Positions 10,790-20,998 are shown, numbered from the stretch's first letter. The stretch: DNA of 64,000 bases from Trichaptum fuscoviolaceum (GCA_910574455.1 CAJSYZ010000006.1:2656156-2720155), one strand, 5' to 3'. Made by a program: numbers and translations. The notes: generated by a model not told the origin, from the sequence alone.

Positions 10790-12060
10790 TCATTCGCCCT
10801 TCCATTGATCAAGCGGCAAGCAATCACCTTGACAAACGGCCATGAAGGAAGCGGGCAGCCTCAAGCCTTGGACGTCAGCCTCTTCGCTCAGCTTTCTGAT
10901 TGCTTTCACGTCCTCTGGAGAAAGGGCGATCTCCGCGCCCTTGGCGTTCTCCTCGACGCGTTGGACACTGCGGCATCCCGGAATTGGCACAACTGACACT
11001 ATATCAGCATTGGAGACAGGTAAGGAAGATATTACACGTACTGTCGTCGTACTCGGCTAGGATCCACGCTAGCGCGACTTGGCTGGGAGTAGCACTGTAA
11101 TTGTCTGCGATGGCCTTGATCTTATCCGTGATGATGAGGTTCTTCGGAAAGTTTTCCTCTGAGAATCGGGGGATTATTAATCTAAAGTCTCCCTCCTCAA
11201 AGTCAGCACGGGATCGATAGCTAGGGCCGTTGATTAGATGATTAATAGCCAGACAAGAAGTAGGACGTACCGCCCGCTAACCATGCCCCTTCCAAGCGGG
11301 CTGTAGGCCACGACTGCCACGCCAAGCTCTTTCGCTGCTTTCACAAAGCCCGACTTTTCGATGTCTAGGCTGAACGGATTGAATTCCATCTGCGCTGCGA
11401 TGACCTTCTCCCCGACGCCCGGCACCGCTTTTTGCTCTACTTAGAGTCGTTGCGCTGCATTCGCTCAGGCCGATCCATCGGATTGTCCCCTTCTCGATGT
11501 ACGGGCGCAGGGTCTCGAGGACAATCTCGATGGGAACGTTCGGGTCGACACGGTGCTGGTAGTAAAGGTCAATGTAGTCCGTCTCCAGCCTCATAAGCGA
11601 CCGCTCGAGTGCTTTCTTGATGTAGGACGGCCTGCTGTTAGGCTTTCCGTCAAGGATAGGCCCATCTGGATCACGCGCGCCGAACTTGGTCGCAAGAAAG
11701 ATCTCCGTGCGCCGTCCTGTTTCTTTGAACCACTTGGCCAATGTCAGTTCAGCTGGAGGAGGTGCGTTAGCTTCTTTGCAAGAGTCGTATGTATATGATG
11801 TCGCGCACTGGTCCCGTAGACATCTGCGCAGTCCCAGAACGTCATCCCGCGGTCTGCAGCGTAGGTAAGCGCCTTGTACGCTTCTTCATCGTTTGTCTTC
11901 CCGTATGCTGCACCAATACCTGTCCGTATATAAGTTATGGAGTTAGCAACTCAACCCCGACGTCATGTGAGCACGCACCCATTGTTCCGAGACCAATCGC
12001 GCTGACCTCAGGCCCATTAGCGCCCAAGCGGCGGGTGGGCAATTTTTTCACCGCAGACAT
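10790..12060 (-). CDS. aldo/keto reductase, single-base frameshift in exon 3
   Basis: NADPH-dependent oxidoreductase of the AKR superfamily (TIM barrel, cytosolic), related to fungal AKR13/YakC-like enzymes. Minus-strand exons: 11979-12060, 11809-11919, 11271-11752, 11042-11220, 10790-10998; introns are 43-59 bp and phases agree. The start MSAVKKLPTRRLGANGPE is typical. Catalytic tetrad is visible: Asp and Tyr in FWDCADVYGTS, Lys in FLATKFGARD, His in YYQHRVDPNVP. The cofactor-binding end has VVPIPGCRSVQRVEENAKGA. In exon 3, a run of five A near 11427-11435 (minus strand, AGAGCAAAAAGCGG) has one base too many: the frame shifts after LSECSATTLSRAK and resumes in another frame with EKVIAAQMEFNPFSLDIEK. 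Either a homopolymer error or a recent lesion. Length otherwise normal. Confidence 0.85.
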
Positions 12061-12127
12061 GGTTTTCTGGCTAATTGGTAGTTGGAGTGGAGCGGGTGTA
12101 CAGAGGGCTGAGGTCGACAGATGGTCT

Positions 12128-12136
12128 CCTTTTATA
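12128..12136 (-). promoter_or_regulatory. TATA box of the aldo/keto reductase
   Basis: TATAAAAGG on the minus strand about 68 bp upstream of the ATG at 12060. Confidence 0.55.
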
Positions 12137-13440
12137 CCCACAATCTAGAGTGAATCTATCTAATCGTCTCTGTACCACAGTTGTGAACGGAAACATCGGG
12201 CTTAGGGTTAAGGTTGCTGGATCGGTACTCAATCTGATCGATGCCGCCGGCAACCTGCACACGCGTCGATGATCAATCGTAAGCAAGGTATTGTCACGAC
12301 GTACAAGGACGGACAAGGATCTGTCTAGAGAGAGAAATGAAAATTAGAAGACAGATGTTAAGTTTCTTGGAAGACTACGTACCGCTTGGAAAAAGAACAA
12401 ACATATATGGTCACTTCACGTCTAAGGTAATACATTCCGTTGAATGTAGAGGTTAGCAGTGTTAGTGTCAGCGATTTGAGCTTCGGCTCATTCATTACCT
12501 GGATGAGTACCAGTTCATGTTGGAGGTCTTCTCCCCGTTGCATTCTCAACTTCTCGTGAGCGCTAAAGTCCCCCTTTTACTCCACACCTCACTCGCCGCC
12601 TTCAAATAAAAAATAGAGGAAAGACTGTCGTACTTCAAAAACCCGTATTAGTCCGTGTTGTCGTTACTACCCTGATAGGCCGTGTGTTTCTCATAAAACT
12701 CCCCCGGATGTACTACGTATATAGAGTCATAAAAGAACGGTGTGATGATTTGTCGTCAATTGAAGGGAAAGAATTTAAAAAGGAGTTGGAAAGCCGAAGC
12801 ACCTTTCATTTGCGTCCATACAGCAAGATTGAGGGTATGCTCCCGCTGACTTCGCAGTCCATCTTCGTTGATATGTCTAACAATGCCATTGCCATATTCC
12901 ATATTCTTCGCCTCTCTTCTCACCAATCCCGTTTTGTCTGACTCCCAGATGCAGCTCTGTATGTCGTCAATAAATGTGATACACTCATATTTTCGTCCTC
13001 GTATAGTTTCTACTATTGGAAAGATAAACGAAGTCACGGCCGATGATGAGTGATGAGTGACAGTCGCAGCGCAACGTGAAGCGTCGTGAAGTTGTCCAAC
13101 TTGAACACAAGAAGCCTGCCCTGAAGTACTTTAAGCGAGCCGGCAGAATTCCGCCGCCACACTTCCACTGTCGAAAGATGTTAACAACAGTAAGTGATCT
13201 TTATTCTCGTGTCTCGACCAGCGGCCTTAAGTAGCTGGCTGCGGTTGGCTGTACATCAGCGACGATAGTGTGGAAGAGTGTGGCATCAACCGTATCCCCT
13301 CTTCCCTCGACTATATTCCCTGTTTTCCTTTATAAACAAGGTATCTCATAAGTGGGCACGCTCACTGACTTCTTAATGCCTTTAGGATTAAGGACATTTT
13401 ATTGTCACTGGAAGTTGCTGCCTTGCTCTCGCCCGCTGTG
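12137..13440. other. no gene recognised
   Basis: Spacer. Overlapping frames on opposite strands at about 12684-12941 and 12756-13037 have no recognisable motif. A pyrimidine/AT-mixed composition without splice consensus argues against a gene. Confidence 0.4.
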
Positions 13441-13461
13441 CAGCAGAAAGTAGTTTTCGCA
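13441..13461. mobile_element. fragment of the hairpin MITE
   Basis: CAGCAGAAAGTAGTTTT matches the arm of the element at 4941-5096. Only the core remains, at the left edge of the second dispersed duplication. Confidence 0.5.
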
Positions 13462-13468
13462 AGAGGAA

Positions 13469-14515
13469 TGCTTCAGGGCAGGCAGTCTCGCGTCGTCCGA
13501 ACTTGAATGTCTCACATACCCAAGACAGCTTCACCGTCACTCTCTTCTTCACTAGTGAAACCTACAGGACTACAACAACTACTACAGAGGCTACTGTATC
13601 TCTACCGCAAGTAGCAGGGCGCATCCGCCTGGAACTGAAACACCTCGTAGTGAGCCACAACAGGATCCTGTAGCTTTCTTCGTCTTACTGACTAGCTATG
13701 CGTGTCATCCATCATGTCACTAAGTTATGAAGAAGTACTTCATAGCTTGGTGTTGCGGGAACGGATGGGGCAGGTAGTGCAGCAGCAGAGGCAGGTAGCA
13801 CAACAGGGGCAGGTACCTCGGCAGCAAACACAGGAGCTGCCACACTGGTACCAGAAGATGCAAGTCATTCGGCAGAATATACAGAATATAAATGAAATGC
13901 GGAAGAAGTCGCAAGAGATGTAGATGCAGTCGCTGGAGATGGAGAAGCAGTCGCTGGAGGCAGAGCGGAAGACGCTGGAGGCAGAGCGGAAGACGCTGGA
14001 GATGGAACAGAAATCGCTGGAGATGGAACAGGAATGGCTGGAGATGGAAAAGGAATTGCTGAAGATGGAGCAGCAGTGGCTGGAGACGCAGCGGGATATC
14101 GTTAACGCTCTCAACCGCCAAGGGATAAAGATGCGGGAGGAAAGGCCATATCAATGTAACCTCTGATGCCATGCTGATTCAAGTTCGTGTCATAACAGAT
14201 CATGAATAGCAAGCGAACCAATGGCTTCGGGTGGTCGTACGAGGTCATCCCGTTTCCAGATGGCACACTGCCAACTGAACCTCCGGTAACGTCCCAAGTT
14301 ACTTGTACATCCATTTGTTCTCTGACGCAACCGACTTTGCAGCACAACCTACCGAAACTCGACTGTGTTTCAGCAATTCGGCAGCTCGATGATGCCACTT
14401 TGATGTGTTATCTGCTACTTTACGGAAAGCCAGTCCCACTCAGTACCGATAAGCGGCGAACCGCACTCGCAATCGCAATTGGTGTCAATCCGACCTATTT
14501 AGTCTGATCCAACGA
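13469..14515 (+). repeat. dispersed duplication, copy 2 (carries Mug135-like gene C)
   Basis: Direct-orientation counterpart of 7841-8850, 5.6 kb away. It has lost a short stretch in the flank and gained one 21-bp heptad unit and a 12-bp insertion (CCTCGGCAGCAA region). Confidence 0.85.
13714..14507 (+). pseudogene. Mug135-like coiled-coil protein C, nonsense mutation
   Basis: Paralog of gene A inside the second duplication copy. The coil frame from ATG 13714 is stopped by TAG 13921-13923 where gene A reads CAG; the same frame continues through the remaining heptads to about 14164. The C-terminal domain (YEVIPFPDGTLPTEPP, HNLPKLDCVSAIRQLD, YLLLYGKPVP) is preserved to TGA 14505-14507, with the intron at about 14286-14342. 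The coil-to-domain junction has the same unresolved phase as gene A. Confidence 0.7.
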
Positions 14516-14937
14516 TGATTTGTCACATCCGTATTGTAAATACACACAACTATCATAAAGCACTCTAGATGCAGGAGATGTAGTTCATGAATGAAAGTCA
14601 ACTTCTGCACTGTCAGCCCTCAATAGCTTTTTGTCGGCAGCCCATATCAAAGCACACACTGAGTCGGGCTGGTCCCTGACTGCGTTGAATTGGTGCCACT
14701 CAACTTGAAGCCAACTTTATACTCCACCATGCCAACGACAAATCTGCTACTTGTACTCATTCGCTCCCATTGCGGTTACAATAACAGCTTTATAGACGCA
14801 CGAGAACACTATAATTGATCTTAAACGATGCTCAAGTCCGTTTTGTCATCTGATTTCCAATCTTACTATGCAGAGTCTAGTTCTCACCTATGTATGTATT
14901 ACTACTGGAAGCTCAGCCTGAGGCCCTGGTGGACACG
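14508..14937. other. no gene recognised
   Basis: Spacer between Mug135-like gene C and a short inverted-repeat element. Nothing supported. Confidence 0.4.
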
Positions 14938-15058
14938 TAGTCTGGAGACCAGACCAGGCATAGCTCTACGTTTTAGATGTTTGCGAAAGCAAACCGCTAG
15001 CGCCGGTCTGCCACAGCAGACATCTAAAATCGCTACGCCTGGCCTGGTCACGAGGCTA
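14938..15058. mobile_element. 121-bp relative of the 5174 foldback element
   Basis: On the minus strand it begins TAGCCTCGTGACCAGGCCAG, then GATTTTAGATGTCTGCTG and GGCAGACCGGCGCTAGC, which follow the first 80 bp of the 5174 element's terminus closely. The other end is a diverged inverted copy (TAGTCTGGAGACCAGACCAG). It is thus two terminal repeats with almost no interior. No clear target duplication. Confidence 0.65.
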
Positions 15059-15063
15059 TAGTA

Positions 15064-15689
15064 AGGTAGACGACATGCCTTTTCAGCCACCACGTGACCT
15101 TTATTTTGTCACGAAGACTTCGGCCTCCTACTCCTCACTCAGACATGAAGAAAGAAGAGTTTTGGCACCATCAAAGGGTGGGTATTAACCTTAGCTACGA
15201 AACAATGCAAAAAAATTTGGGAAAAAGGTACTCATATGAAAGTTATTTTGAGAGAAAAGTTTCTTTTTTCTAAATGAATCAGAACATATTTTCCATGTGT
15301 TTCCCGGAGTTTTGAAAATTGAGGACCAAAATTTGGCCCCGTGACTGTGACGTGACATTTCCTTAATGGGATAATGACATAATCGGTTATGCACGGCAAT
15401 ACCCGAGAGTAAGTCACCGGCCGGTGATGTACCGCCGTGACTCCGGCCGGATTGAGCCCGGGTTAACAGCAGTCAAGCACCTGCTGTCCGGCATCACCTA
15501 GAAAAATAAGAGAAATCCAGATTACATCGGAAACGATATATATATGCAGTATAACTACCTCTGTGCTATCAGAGAATTTTTTTAATTTAATTTAATTTTT
15601 TGCATTACTTATTTTCGAAGATTTGGCCCCGTTACTGTCACATGTCACGCATCACGTGATAGGTAGATGAAAATGACTGTCGTCTACCT
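15064..15689. mobile_element. 626-bp element with AGGTAGACGAC termini and TAGTA duplication
   Basis: Left end AGGTAGACGAC (15064) and right end GTCGTCTACCT (15679-15689) are perfect inverted repeats; weaker similarity continues inward (TTTTCA, CACGTGA). Both sides are flanked by TAGTA (15059-15063 and 15690-15694). No coding frame inside; GATTTGGCCCCGT(T/G)ACTGT occurs twice in the interior. A non-autonomous DNA transposon; the superfamily is not clear (TA or 5-bp duplication are both possible readings). Confidence 0.65.
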
Positions 15690-15694
15690 TAGTA

Positions 15695-16025
15695 CTAGTA
15701 GTGGACACGCACGTTATCACCCCACGCGGTTCAATCAAGACGCGTCGCGTTGAACCCGGGCCGTTGCCACTGAACCACAACTTGAACTGCTGCAGCCTAC
15801 CCAACATGGATTTTCCTCCTTTACGGTTCCCCCACGGCAGCATAGAAAACTTTCGAGACGCTGAAAGACATCTATGTCTCTTACACATCCGATCACGTAT
15901 GTTTTACAATCAACATTCATATCATATGTTGTGCCGGAGACCGTTGTTGATGTACAATTGGCGAATTAGTGTTGCCACACGATCATGCACTTTTTCTGCC
16001 AGTGGACGCACATCAGATCAGTTTA
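15695..16025. other. no gene recognised; may hold 5' exons of Mug135-like gene D
   Basis: A frame at 15701-16069 has no motif. An in-frame stretch ending at 16083 can splice to the coil exon of the next gene, so part of this may be its 5' end. Confidence 0.35.
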
Positions 16026-16141
16026 GCGAGGGCCCGATGCTCTCGGCTTGGTGCCGAAACTACATTTGATGATTTACCATTGAGTGAGTTTCTCTCGCCG
16101 TGACAGTAGCATACAGCACACTAACTCATTGAGCATATCAG

Positions 16142-16795
16142 ATGCAAATGATGGAGGTCAACTGTTTGATATGATTGTAGAGCTACAAGCTCAGCAAGCT
16201 GCACATGAAGCTCAGCAGGCTGCGGCGCATGAAGCTCAGCAAGCTCAGAATCACGCTCAGCAAGCTGCGAATCAAGAACAGCAGAATGTACTTCAAGCTC
16301 AATGGGCTGCACACCAAGCCCAGCTAGCTGAACTTCGAGAATTGCAAGCTGCGCATCGAGCCCAGCTATTAGGCTTTAATGCAGTGAACCAGGACACACT
16401 CCGTCGACATGATATCCTCCTATGCAAGGTAAGAGGATTTCAATGCAATCATCTGCAGGAGCTCACCGTGTTATACTAGTTTCAAAACAGTCCTGAGTCA
16501 ACGTTCAACTGGCTTTGAAACTCCTTATGAAATTGTCCGGTTCCCTGACGGGGCACTTCCGACGGCTCCTCCGGTATTGTCCAGACTCCAACCTAATTAT
16601 TCAATGTGTTTCTTACGCTAAATAATTTTATAGCACAACCTTCCGTACCTCGCTACTGTTAATAACATACTTGATTTACCTGGACCTACCGTGTCAGTCT
16701 ATCTTCAGCTCTATGGGGAGAAAGTTCCACATTTGCTAGGCATAAGTCGAAAGGCTCTCATGAAAGCAATTGGAGCCGACATGAATTTACTGTAG
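16142..16795 (+). pseudogene. Mug135-like coiled-coil protein D, frameshifted
   Basis: Coil exon 16142-16428 is Gln/Ala-rich (VELQAQQAAHEAQQ repeated) and is preceded by a good intron (16084-16141, branch CACTAAC). The domain exons are 16480-16573 (PYEIVRFPDGALPTAPP) and 16634-16795 (HNLPYLATVNNILDLP, VYLQLYGEKVP, KALMKAIGADMNLL). With acceptor TACTAG at 16479 the frame fails because of a 7-bp insertion (TCCTGAG, about 16491-16497); the copies in array units 2-5 lack it and read straight through. The left edge of the tandem array (16458) lies inside the intron between coil and domain. Confidence 0.7.
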
Positions 16796-16952
16796 TGCAA
16801 CGTCTCTTTATCACATTTGTAATGTATCCACACGCAACTATCCTTATCATTACTTCGTAACTTGATCTTTTGTGTAGTCTTCCTTGATGCCAGAATTACG
16901 ATATTGAAAAGCAGATGAAGCATGTAAATTACGCATAACAAGATACAAGGGA

Positions 16953-18197
16953 TCATAGCAAGGAATCCAACTTGGACAGGACATCGAGCACGGCAGCAAT
17001 GAGCTCAAAACAGAGATCCTCACCCTCACTCGTCCCAGGACCTGTCGTTTGCATCTCCGCCTTCACAGCGTCCACCATGCCTAGCACCGACTCCCGGCCT
17101 GTCAAAGCGCTTCCCGCCCCAATGCGCGCGCCCTCCTTCCGCTTGCCGCTGCTGCTGCCCGTCGAGAAGGGCCAGGACGCGAACTCGGCGAGGACGTCCT
17201 CTGCACGCTGGAACGCCGCCTCGCGCTCCTCGTATCCCAGCCGGCCAAACGCGTTGTCGACGACGCTCGCCGCGTATGCCGCACACACGAGACACACGGT
17301 GCGCGTCGCGCGGCAGTTCTCGCCCTCCTTGCCGAGTGCTTCGGGGGGCACGACGCGCGTGGCGGACGTGAGGAGCGCGGTGCAGCGGCGCACGATGGCC
17401 TCTTTGGTGCGTGCATCGGCGACGGGGTGTGTGGCCATGTCGAAGAGCAGGAAGTTGCGCTTCTCGGTGCGCAGGATGCCCTTGTCGACGAGGCCCTTGG
17501 CGAGCCGCTCGCGCACCTGCTTCAGCTGGAAGCCGATTTTCGTGATGTTCCATGTCTCGCCTGCAGCTCGTTAACGCAAGGACAATATGATGTGTAAGGA
17601 ACTCGCACCACTCAGCAGGTCAATCCAGCTGTTAACAGACATGCGGGCCTCCTCCTGGCTCTTCATCATTTTGAGCGCCTCGTCAAGAATCGTCTCGCCT
17701 GTTCGCCGGTCATCAAGCACCTCTACAAGCCGCTCGGCCAATGGGTAGCGCTTCCTCGACGGGTCCCGCACAATGCATATCCGCCGTCGCATGGCGAGCT
17801 CGAGAATGATGCAGCCTCGCAGCGCATACGAGATATTGTCGTTCCAAAAGGACAAGTAGCCCTACTGATCTTATAGTTTAGTCAATTCAGTTTGCAAGGC
17901 AATTGGCCACGTACCTGCTTGTCCTTTAATCCTAGCAGCAGCACCTCCTCCATGATTGTCAACTTGGGCATTCGCCCGCCCGCTCGCTCAGCATCACCGT
18001 CGCTCTCGAAGTCGCGGGGGTCGTACGCTATCTTGCTTCCACCCTCGAAGGCTGATCCCGCATGAGAGGGCTTTGGTAGCCCGTTGATGTTGGAAGTCGA
18101 GCCTGATGGCGAGGAGCTTGTGTCGGCGCTTTGTCCATTCCAGGTGCCTCCGACGTCTTCATCTTGTGCTGCTGACGATGCGCCTGCTGCCCGACGC
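16953..18197 (-). CDS. GOLPH3/Vps74 (GPP34) protein, array copy 1
   Basis: Golgi peripheral protein that binds PI4P and keeps glycosyltransferases in the Golgi through COPI. Minus-strand exons 17915-18197, 17609-17861 and 16953-17560 join in phase (introns of 53 and 48 bp). Domain features: [19 protein letters not shown], then [36 protein letters not shown], and [15 protein letters not shown]. Trp of SFWND, Arg of LRG, and Lys and Arg of QLKQVR correspond to the PI4P-contact residues of yeast Vps74. The tail (DAERAGGR and a Ser/Gly-rich stretch) is in frame upstream. Supported exons give about 380 residues, near family length. The first exon is unsettled: an intron with strong donor GTAAGT (after 18265) follows ATG 18291 but the phase does not fit; translation could instead begin at the Met of MPKLTIM (17971). 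Confidence 0.9.
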
Positions 18198-18375
18198 CTT
18201 GATATGGATTAGTGAGCTTGAACAGACAGAAGAAGTGGAACTGGCAGAAGAAAGCAGCACTTACTGCGCAAAGCAGAGGGTCGCCGTTCATGATGGGTCG
18301 CGAGGGTTTGAGAGGGCTTTGGACTGACGGCCCTCGATTTCATCACTCATTCACGCTTCTTTGTGCCTTGAATTT

Positions 18376-18384
18376 CCTTTTATA
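18376..18384 (-). promoter_or_regulatory. TATA box of GPP34 copy 1
   Basis: TATAAAAGG on the minus strand, about 90 bp upstream of ATG 18291. The same box stands at 27925-27933, 37468-37476, 47068-47076 and 56808-56816 before the other copies. Confidence 0.6.
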
Positions 18385-18467
18385 TGCAAAACTCCCACGA
18401 TTTCTGAAAAAGTACGCTAGTCCGCGACCCCCTCGCAGTACATTCTGGTGATGTCGCGCGGACGGCC

Positions 18468-18599
18468 ATGGCCTCCTTGCGCGAAGATCGTCTGTCTACT
18501 GACTACGGGTGCGCCTGGCGCAAGTCGGCTCTCGTCGCCGCAAAGACCATGTCGACTCCGTTCTTGACAACTTCTGTCGCAAATCAAAGGGTGCGTTAA
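18468..18599 (+). CDS. divergent small frame MASLRED, unit 1
   Basis: Opens 84 bp from the GPP34 TATA box on the other strand. MASLREDRLSTDYGCA is shared by all units, but here a 1-nt difference (GCGCCTGGCG instead of GCGCGCCGGCG) moves the frame so that the SRRRKDHVDSVLD segment of units 3-5 is read in another phase. Probably a damaged form of the unknown gene seen complete in unit 4. Confidence 0.4.
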   Translation: MASLREDRLSTDYGCAWRKSALVAAKTMSTPFLTTSVANQRVR

Positions 18600-19154
18600 T
18601 GACAGTGTATTGTAAGCTTGTAAGCAGAGTTACTTACAATTTCAACAGTCTTGTCCTTGCGGATGCCCTGAGCGAAGCACCGGTTGCAGTCCGTCAAGTC
18701 TGAATGCATGTTCCCTTCCGTCGCTAGTCGCATGCAACAGCACCTTGCTCGTTCGACATTGGGGAACACACCAAAATGTAAGTAAATATCTCATCTGTGT
18801 ATTCAAAAGAAGGTACTCACCGCATTCATGAGGCACTCATCGAAGCGCCGGGGGGCTCAACGCCGAATCACTGGCATTTCCGCCAGAATACTTCGAGCTC
18901 ACGGGTTGACAGCCTGTTGGCGAAGAATAACAATGTGAGTATAGAATCAATACTCTTAGCGGTATAAGTGACTTACTATTCGTGAGGAATGGTTAAGCAA
19001 CCAGTGAAGACTGAGGTGCTGGCTCGTGTCCGGCATCTAGACAACAATCGAAGGAGGTGAGTACTGGCCATGTCTGAAGGCACAGTCCGCCACGCCTGCT
19101 CGATGAAAATGTAAGTAAATATCACATCTGTGTATTCAAAGGAAGGTACTCACA

Positions 19155-19319
19155 ATGTCAAACTTCGCCTCAGACAAACAATGCAATCATCTTCCGGCGG
19201 TCTTGACGCATCTTAGACGCCCACAAAGCGCCATCGAAGCGCCGGCGGCTCAACACCAAATGGCTGGCATTTACGCCTCTGCTTCGAGCTCACCAGTCAA
19301 CAGCCTGTTGGGAATGTGA
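19155..19319 (+). CDS. small unknown frame MSNFASDKQ, unit 1
   Basis: 54-codon frame coding MSNFASDKQCNHLPAVLTHL and RRPQ..IEAPAAQ..MAGI.ASASSS. It is the counterpart of exon 3 of the unknown spliced gene at 47395-47886. It is followed by a donor-like GTGAGTAT. No known family. Confidence 0.4.
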   Translation: MSNFASDKQCNHLPAVLTHLRRPQSAIEAPAAQHQMAGIYASASSSPVNSLLGM

Positions 19320-19784
19320 GTATAGAATCAATACTCTGAGAGTTATAAGCGACTTACTATTTGTGAGGAATGGTTCGGTGGAAGCCACCAGTGAAGACTG
19401 GAGAGCGACGGCCTTGCGAAGATTTGTTGCTCGACCGCCCGTGCAGCTCTGGCTTGTGTCCGCGCATCTAGACGACAAAAGAAAGAGGTGAGGAACAGTA
19501 AGGGATGACAGATTTACTGTATGGACACACGACAGTGGGGAAGCAGCATAGCGGCATAAGGAAAGTCTGGCGCGTCGATTCTCTCCCTTCAAGCATTTAA
19601 ACCGATTTCGCTGGTCTGTGCACCGTGCGATGGTGCTGAAGCGACGCGTAGTGATTTCTATTGTCGTGCATGCCTTTCTTACGCGCAACTTCTTTTGGTT
19701 TCCGCGCGCGAACACGCATCTTCTCCCGGTGTTCGCACACCGCTTCAACCCCGCCCTCATTGGTCCTCCCGAGCGCAGCGCTGG

Positions 19785-20470
19785 TGAGCTCACTCACCCG
19801 CGTTCGATACATACATATATTGCTATGTTGGCTTCAAAATATTGTATTATAATAAGACACATGAAGAAATCAATGATGGGCTCAAAGCAGATACATCTTG
19901 TTGTACGTCTTCCAATGCTTGGCGCCGCCTAGCATTTTGTCTGGCTTCCGAATAGCTCTTAAACACACTGTCAATGGCTGTCCCAAGTGCACTGTTGGTG
20001 AGCTCGCTCACCCGCGTTCGATACATACATACATTGCTATCTTGACTTTGAGTAAAACATATGCCTGCTTGAGTGACAGCCTTCCCTCTACCACTGTGTA
20101 AAATCAGATCTACCCGGTGAGTCCGCTCGCCGGAATTCGATACATACATACATTGTCATTCTAAATTCATTTCTCGAAGCCTCCCTATTACCACCGCCGC
20201 TTACCTCCCCTCCCGCAACTCCGCTCGCCAGAAATCGATACATACATATATTGTCATTCTCTTACGTCTCTGCACTGCCGCTTGGCTTCCTTCCGCTCGC
20301 GAGAGTCAAAGCTACTGTTCTAAATACATGCAATGTTGATATATCATTTGACCTTGCTCTGCGGGCGAAATTCCATATATACATTGTCATATCACACGGG
20401 GACTCAATACATAGCTACATTGCACTCGGTGGAAGAAATTCTATATATACATTGTCATTCCAGATCTCTC
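19785..20470. repeat. palindrome + ATACATACATA motif field, unit 1
   Basis: Eight occurrences of a composite motif. Full form: GGTGAGCTCGCTCACC (a 7-bp inverted repeat) + CGCGTTC + GATACATACATATATTG. Cores at 19806, 20020, 20139 and 20237; shortened forms (ATATATACATTGTCAT or similar) at about 20375, 20406, 20441, and one outlier at 20858. Spacing shrinks from about 210 to 35 bp. The sequence between cores is unrelated. All units keep it. Confidence 0.75.
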
Positions 20471-20517
20471 CATACAGGGCTACTGATGCGTGTGTTAACC
20501 GTTTCGGGTGTGTGCAA

Positions 20518-20703
20518 ATGCCAGTGAATGGCTTCGCTAAGATATTCGGCTTCTATCTGTTCCCGGACCTCTCGCAGCCTCAGAAAGCTAAAATAGCCAA
20601 ATGCACATGGAAGCCAGTCGGCGGAGAAAGAGACATAGCTGCATTTGCATATTGGATTTGCTCTAGATGCTTCCCAGATGCTGTGCAGCCCGGCTGTGCG
20701 TAA
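20518..20703 (+). CDS. conserved 61-residue frame MPVNGFAKIFGF, unit 1
   Basis: MPVNGFAKIFGFYLFPDLSQ to CSRCFPDAVQPGCA. Kept in units 1, 3, 4 and 5 with one or two changes; broken in unit 2 by loss of two bases (TTGCTAG). Two Cys-pairs at the end but no known fold. Confidence 0.4.
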   Translation: MPVNGFAKIFGFYLFPDLSQPQKAKIAKCTWKPVGGERDIAAFAYWICSRCFPDAVQPGCA

Positions 20704-20998
20704 CTATGAGAATAGAATTTAGACTAGACGTAGCTAGTAGCTGGCAGAGGTAAAAACATACCTATGTTGTATTTCCATGCATTATCATTGACTCTCTAGG
20801 TCTTGAAGACTGATCTATAGTACCCTGCCACCTCGAAGCTGCTCGCCGGAAGAATTTACATATATACATTGTGATGCTGGAGTTTGCGGCGAAGACGGCA
20901 GTGAAAATGGGCGCAGAGGGCTGATTACGTAAGCAGTGCTAGAAGAGACCCGCAGACCGTCGATCAACGCTTTGCTCGTTTCCACCACCACCACATAC

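Noticed and set aside
12684..13037. Overlapping frames on both strands
   Set aside because: No motif, no splice pattern, no conservation available in the window.
14860..15065. Larger element bounded by TTACTAT / ATAGTAA
   Set aside because: The 7-bp inverted match is short and the flanks do not repeat; the 14938-15058 limits are better supported.
16972..17574. 200-residue open frame on the plus strand opposite GPP34 exon 3 (and in each unit)
   Set aside because: GC-rich exon leaves several frames open; the minus frame has the clear family match and splice sites.
19801..19812. Pol III B box (GTTCGATAC) suggesting tRNA genes
   Set aside because: Matches the B-box word, but no A box, acceptor stem or terminator at the right distances.
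19800..20470. CRISPR-like array
   Set aside because: Motif copies differ, spacing is irregular, and the host is eukaryotic.
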